From: Pogona vitticeps
Lineage: Eukaryota > Chordata > Lepidosauria > Squamata > Agamidae
NCBI RefSeq assembly: GCF_051106095.1
Contig: NC_135791.1
Location: 5,528,501 to 5,592,500 of the forward strand
Length of the DNA stretch: 64,000 bases
Direction of reading: 5' to 3'
The notes under the pieces are model-generated. The model was not told where the DNA came from and did not search any database. It saw only the letters and a program-made list of their open reading frames with translations. Positions 62,228 to 64,000 of this stretch are shown here, piece by piece (positions within the stretch are counted from its first letter, which is position 1; every line of letters begins with the position of its first letter). The position numbers and the translations under genes are program-made.

Positions 62228-62581
62228 GAATTGTGGTGCTGGAGGAGGCTCTTGAGAGTCCCCTGGACTGCAAGGAGAACAAACCTTTCCATTCTGAAAG
62301 AAATCAACCTTGAGTGCTCACTGGAAGGACAGATCCTGAAGCTGAGGTTCCAATACTTTGGCCATCTCATGAGAAGAGAAGACTCCCTGGAAAAGACTCT
62401 GCTGTTGGGAAAGTGTGAAGGCAAGAGGAGAAGGGGACGATGGACAGTGTCATCGAAGCGACCAACATGAATTTGACCAAACTCTGGGAGACCGTGGAAG
62501 ACAGGAGGGACCAGCATGATCTGGTCCATGGGGTCACAAAGAGTCAGACATGACTAAATGACTAAACAACAACAACAACAA
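62228..62581 (+). mobile_element. Bov-B LINE 3' end
   Basis: Begins at the same base of the element as the copy at 60346 (GAATTGTGGTGCTGGAGGAG) and ends GTCAGACATGACTAAATGAC with (AAC)n. Confidence 0.9.
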
Positions 62582-62601
62582 AATGAGGGCTTCATGTAGA
62601 C

Positions 62602-62737
62602 CACTGGTTCTTAACCTTGGGTTACTCAGGAGTTTTGGACTGCAACTCCCAGAAGCCTTCACCACCAACTGTGCTGGCTGGGGTTTCTGGGAGTTGCAGT
62701 TCAAAAACATCCAAGTAACAAAGGTTAAGAACCACTG
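62602..62737. mobile_element. Short palindromic hAT-type MITE with perfect 8-bp target duplication
   Basis: CACTGGTTCTTAACCTTGGG to AAAGGTTAAGAACCACTG, flanked on both sides by ATGTAGAC (62594-62601, 62738-62745). ACTCCCAGAAGCCTTCACCA inside, as in 37509 and 41186. Confidence 0.9.
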
Positions 62738-63147
62738 ATGTAGACTTCGAACCTGTCACAGAGCAATGTGTGTTATACTTGTGAATATGCATGTCCCCAT
62801 GCACATTCTCATGTGTACAGGAGAACAGTGGCAAGTTAGCATCTATTTAATATATTCATATATCTCAGCCCAATGTCTTATTTGTGTGATTTACTGCCAC
62901 CTGTTGGGGAGAATATAGCTGCCAGTAGGTAGGAAGTTCCTCCTTACTTCAAAGAAGACTTCAAACTATTCCAAATTCAAATACAAATAAACACAAGCTA
63001 ATAACAAAATCAAACATTCAACATGCAAAAGGCTTAACCTGATAAAATGATGTATACCACTTAGCCAACGTTTGTATATAGGATGTTGGGGAGGAGATCT
63101 TATATTCTGTTTTGGGCAGTAAAATATTTGGGGCAGTGTATTCTTGA

Positions 63148-63290
63148 AGGTTTTCACAGCCGGGATCTAATGGTTGTTGTGGGTTTTCCGGGCTCTTTGG
63201 CCGTGTTCTGAAGGTAGTTCTTCCTGACATTTCACCAGTTTCTGTGGCCGGCATCTTCAGAGGACTGGAGTCAGAACTCTGCCCATGCTC
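63148..63290 (+). repeat. Unclassified interspersed repeat, second copy
   Basis: GAAGGTTTTCACAGCCGGGA, GGTTGTTGTGGGTTTTCCGG, GGCCGTGTTCTGAAGGTAGT, TGACATTTCACCAGTTTCTG and GGCATCTTCAGAGGA. Matches 52796-52946. Confidence 0.7.
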
Positions 63291-63670
63291 TGGAAAGGCT
63301 TGGTGATGTAATGGGATTTATTTTATTTCAAGAAAATGAAATAAGTTTGCTGCCTTTGATTGAGTTTGAAAGAATGCTGTCTCTTTTCAAACAGTCATTC
63401 GGTTAAATGACTGACTGACAGAGTTTGGTCAGTAAGGTATAACTATTAAAATTAACTTCAGTAAGACATTAAAAGACAAAATGATAGCACTTCAGAATGA
63501 AGGTAACTTGAGGGCACCCGTCAACAACTAGATTAGGAATTGATTTCATCAGCTTGGTTATGTCTCCTGTTTTAGGTTGGGGAGTGGGAGGGAGATGGAC
63601 AGATTCTGGATTGGATCTACAGTGCCAGTCTAGTGCTGAAACTTTGAAAAAGCTGAAGTGTTTCCACTTA

Positions 63671-63723
63671 CAGTGGTGCCTCGCTAGACAGTTACCCCGC
63701 ACGATAGTTTTTTCACTAGACAT

Positions 63724-63791
<68 letters not shown>

Positions 63792-64000
63792 TTTATTTAA
63801 TTTATACCACGCCTATCTGGCCCACCGGACCACATTGACTCTTTGCGATCGCTATAGCGATTCACAAAACAGTGATTCCTATGGGGGAATTTCGCTGGAC
63901 AATGTTTGGTCCCTGCTTCGCAAACCGATTTTTGCTAGACGACGATTTTGACAGCTCCCTCCGCGCTCGCAAAACGGGTGTTTTCGGGACCTAACCTTCG
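63671..64000. mobile_element. Pogo/mariner-like element, family 'CAGTGGTGCC', left end, running off the window
   Basis: TA|CAGTGGTGCCTCGCTAGACA starts the element. Its body resumes at about 63840 (TTTGCGATCGCTATAGCGAT) after a LINE-tail insertion. Confidence 0.72.
63722..63838 (-). mobile_element. LINE 3' end with long (TTTA)n tract inserted in the preceding element
   Basis: About 17 TTTA units, then TTATACCACGCCTATCTGGC, the reverse complement of the L2/CR1-like terminus seen at 49725 and 54890. Confidence 0.75.

Overview
The window is vertebrate nuclear DNA, and the repeats point to a squamate reptile, most likely a lizard. It has multi-exon genes with GT-AG introns, CpG-rich first exons, Bov-B, CR1, L2 and L1 LINE ends, tRNA-headed SINEs, many short hAT- and pogo-like DNA transposons, and abundant microsatellites. 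The gene order LYPLA2-GALE-HMGCL-FUCA1-CNR2 matches human chromosome 1p36.11 as I know it, so this is an old conserved block. The species assignment is inference.

Layout. At 510-2826 (+) lie the last four coding exons of LYPLA2 (acyl-protein thioesterase 2), with a probable poly(A) signal at 5114. GALE (UDP-galactose 4-epimerase) lies convergently at 10068-17662 (-) in ten coding exons, with a non-coding first exon in a CpG-rich promoter near 24.3 kb. At 26455-29632 (-) sits a four-exon IFI27/ISG12-like gene, which as far as I recall is not in this interval in human. HMGCL (HMG-CoA lyase) follows at 32668-39429 (-) in nine exons, FUCA1 (lysosomal alpha-L-fucosidase) at 45300-54598 (-) in eight exons, and CNR2 (cannabinoid receptor 2) at 56660-57754 (-) as one intact coding exon. 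I rebuilt every exon from splice sites, reading phase and family similarity. The complete models come to 347 (GALE), 151 (IFI27-like), 322 (HMGCL), 458 (FUCA1) and 364 (CNR2) residues, and every exon joins in frame.

The genes do not form one pathway. LYPLA2 removes palmitate from proteins in the cytosol. GALE interconverts UDP-sugars for glycan synthesis, and FUCA1 degrades fucosylated glycans in lysosomes. HMGCL works in mitochondrial ketogenesis and leucine breakdown, CNR2 is a plasma-membrane Gi-coupled receptor, and the IFI27-like protein is probably mitochondrial and possibly interferon-linked.

Introns and intergenic DNA are dominated by transposon fossils. Several short DNA transposons keep readable target-site duplications: 8 bp for hAT-like and TA for pogo/mariner-like elements. 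One pogo-like element is nested in another. The most interesting points are the IFI27-like gene, a possible unrecognised exon upstream of CNR2, and a MITE ending 14 bp from an HMGCL splice donor. I found no prokaryotic or viral system, CRISPR array or structural RNA gene.
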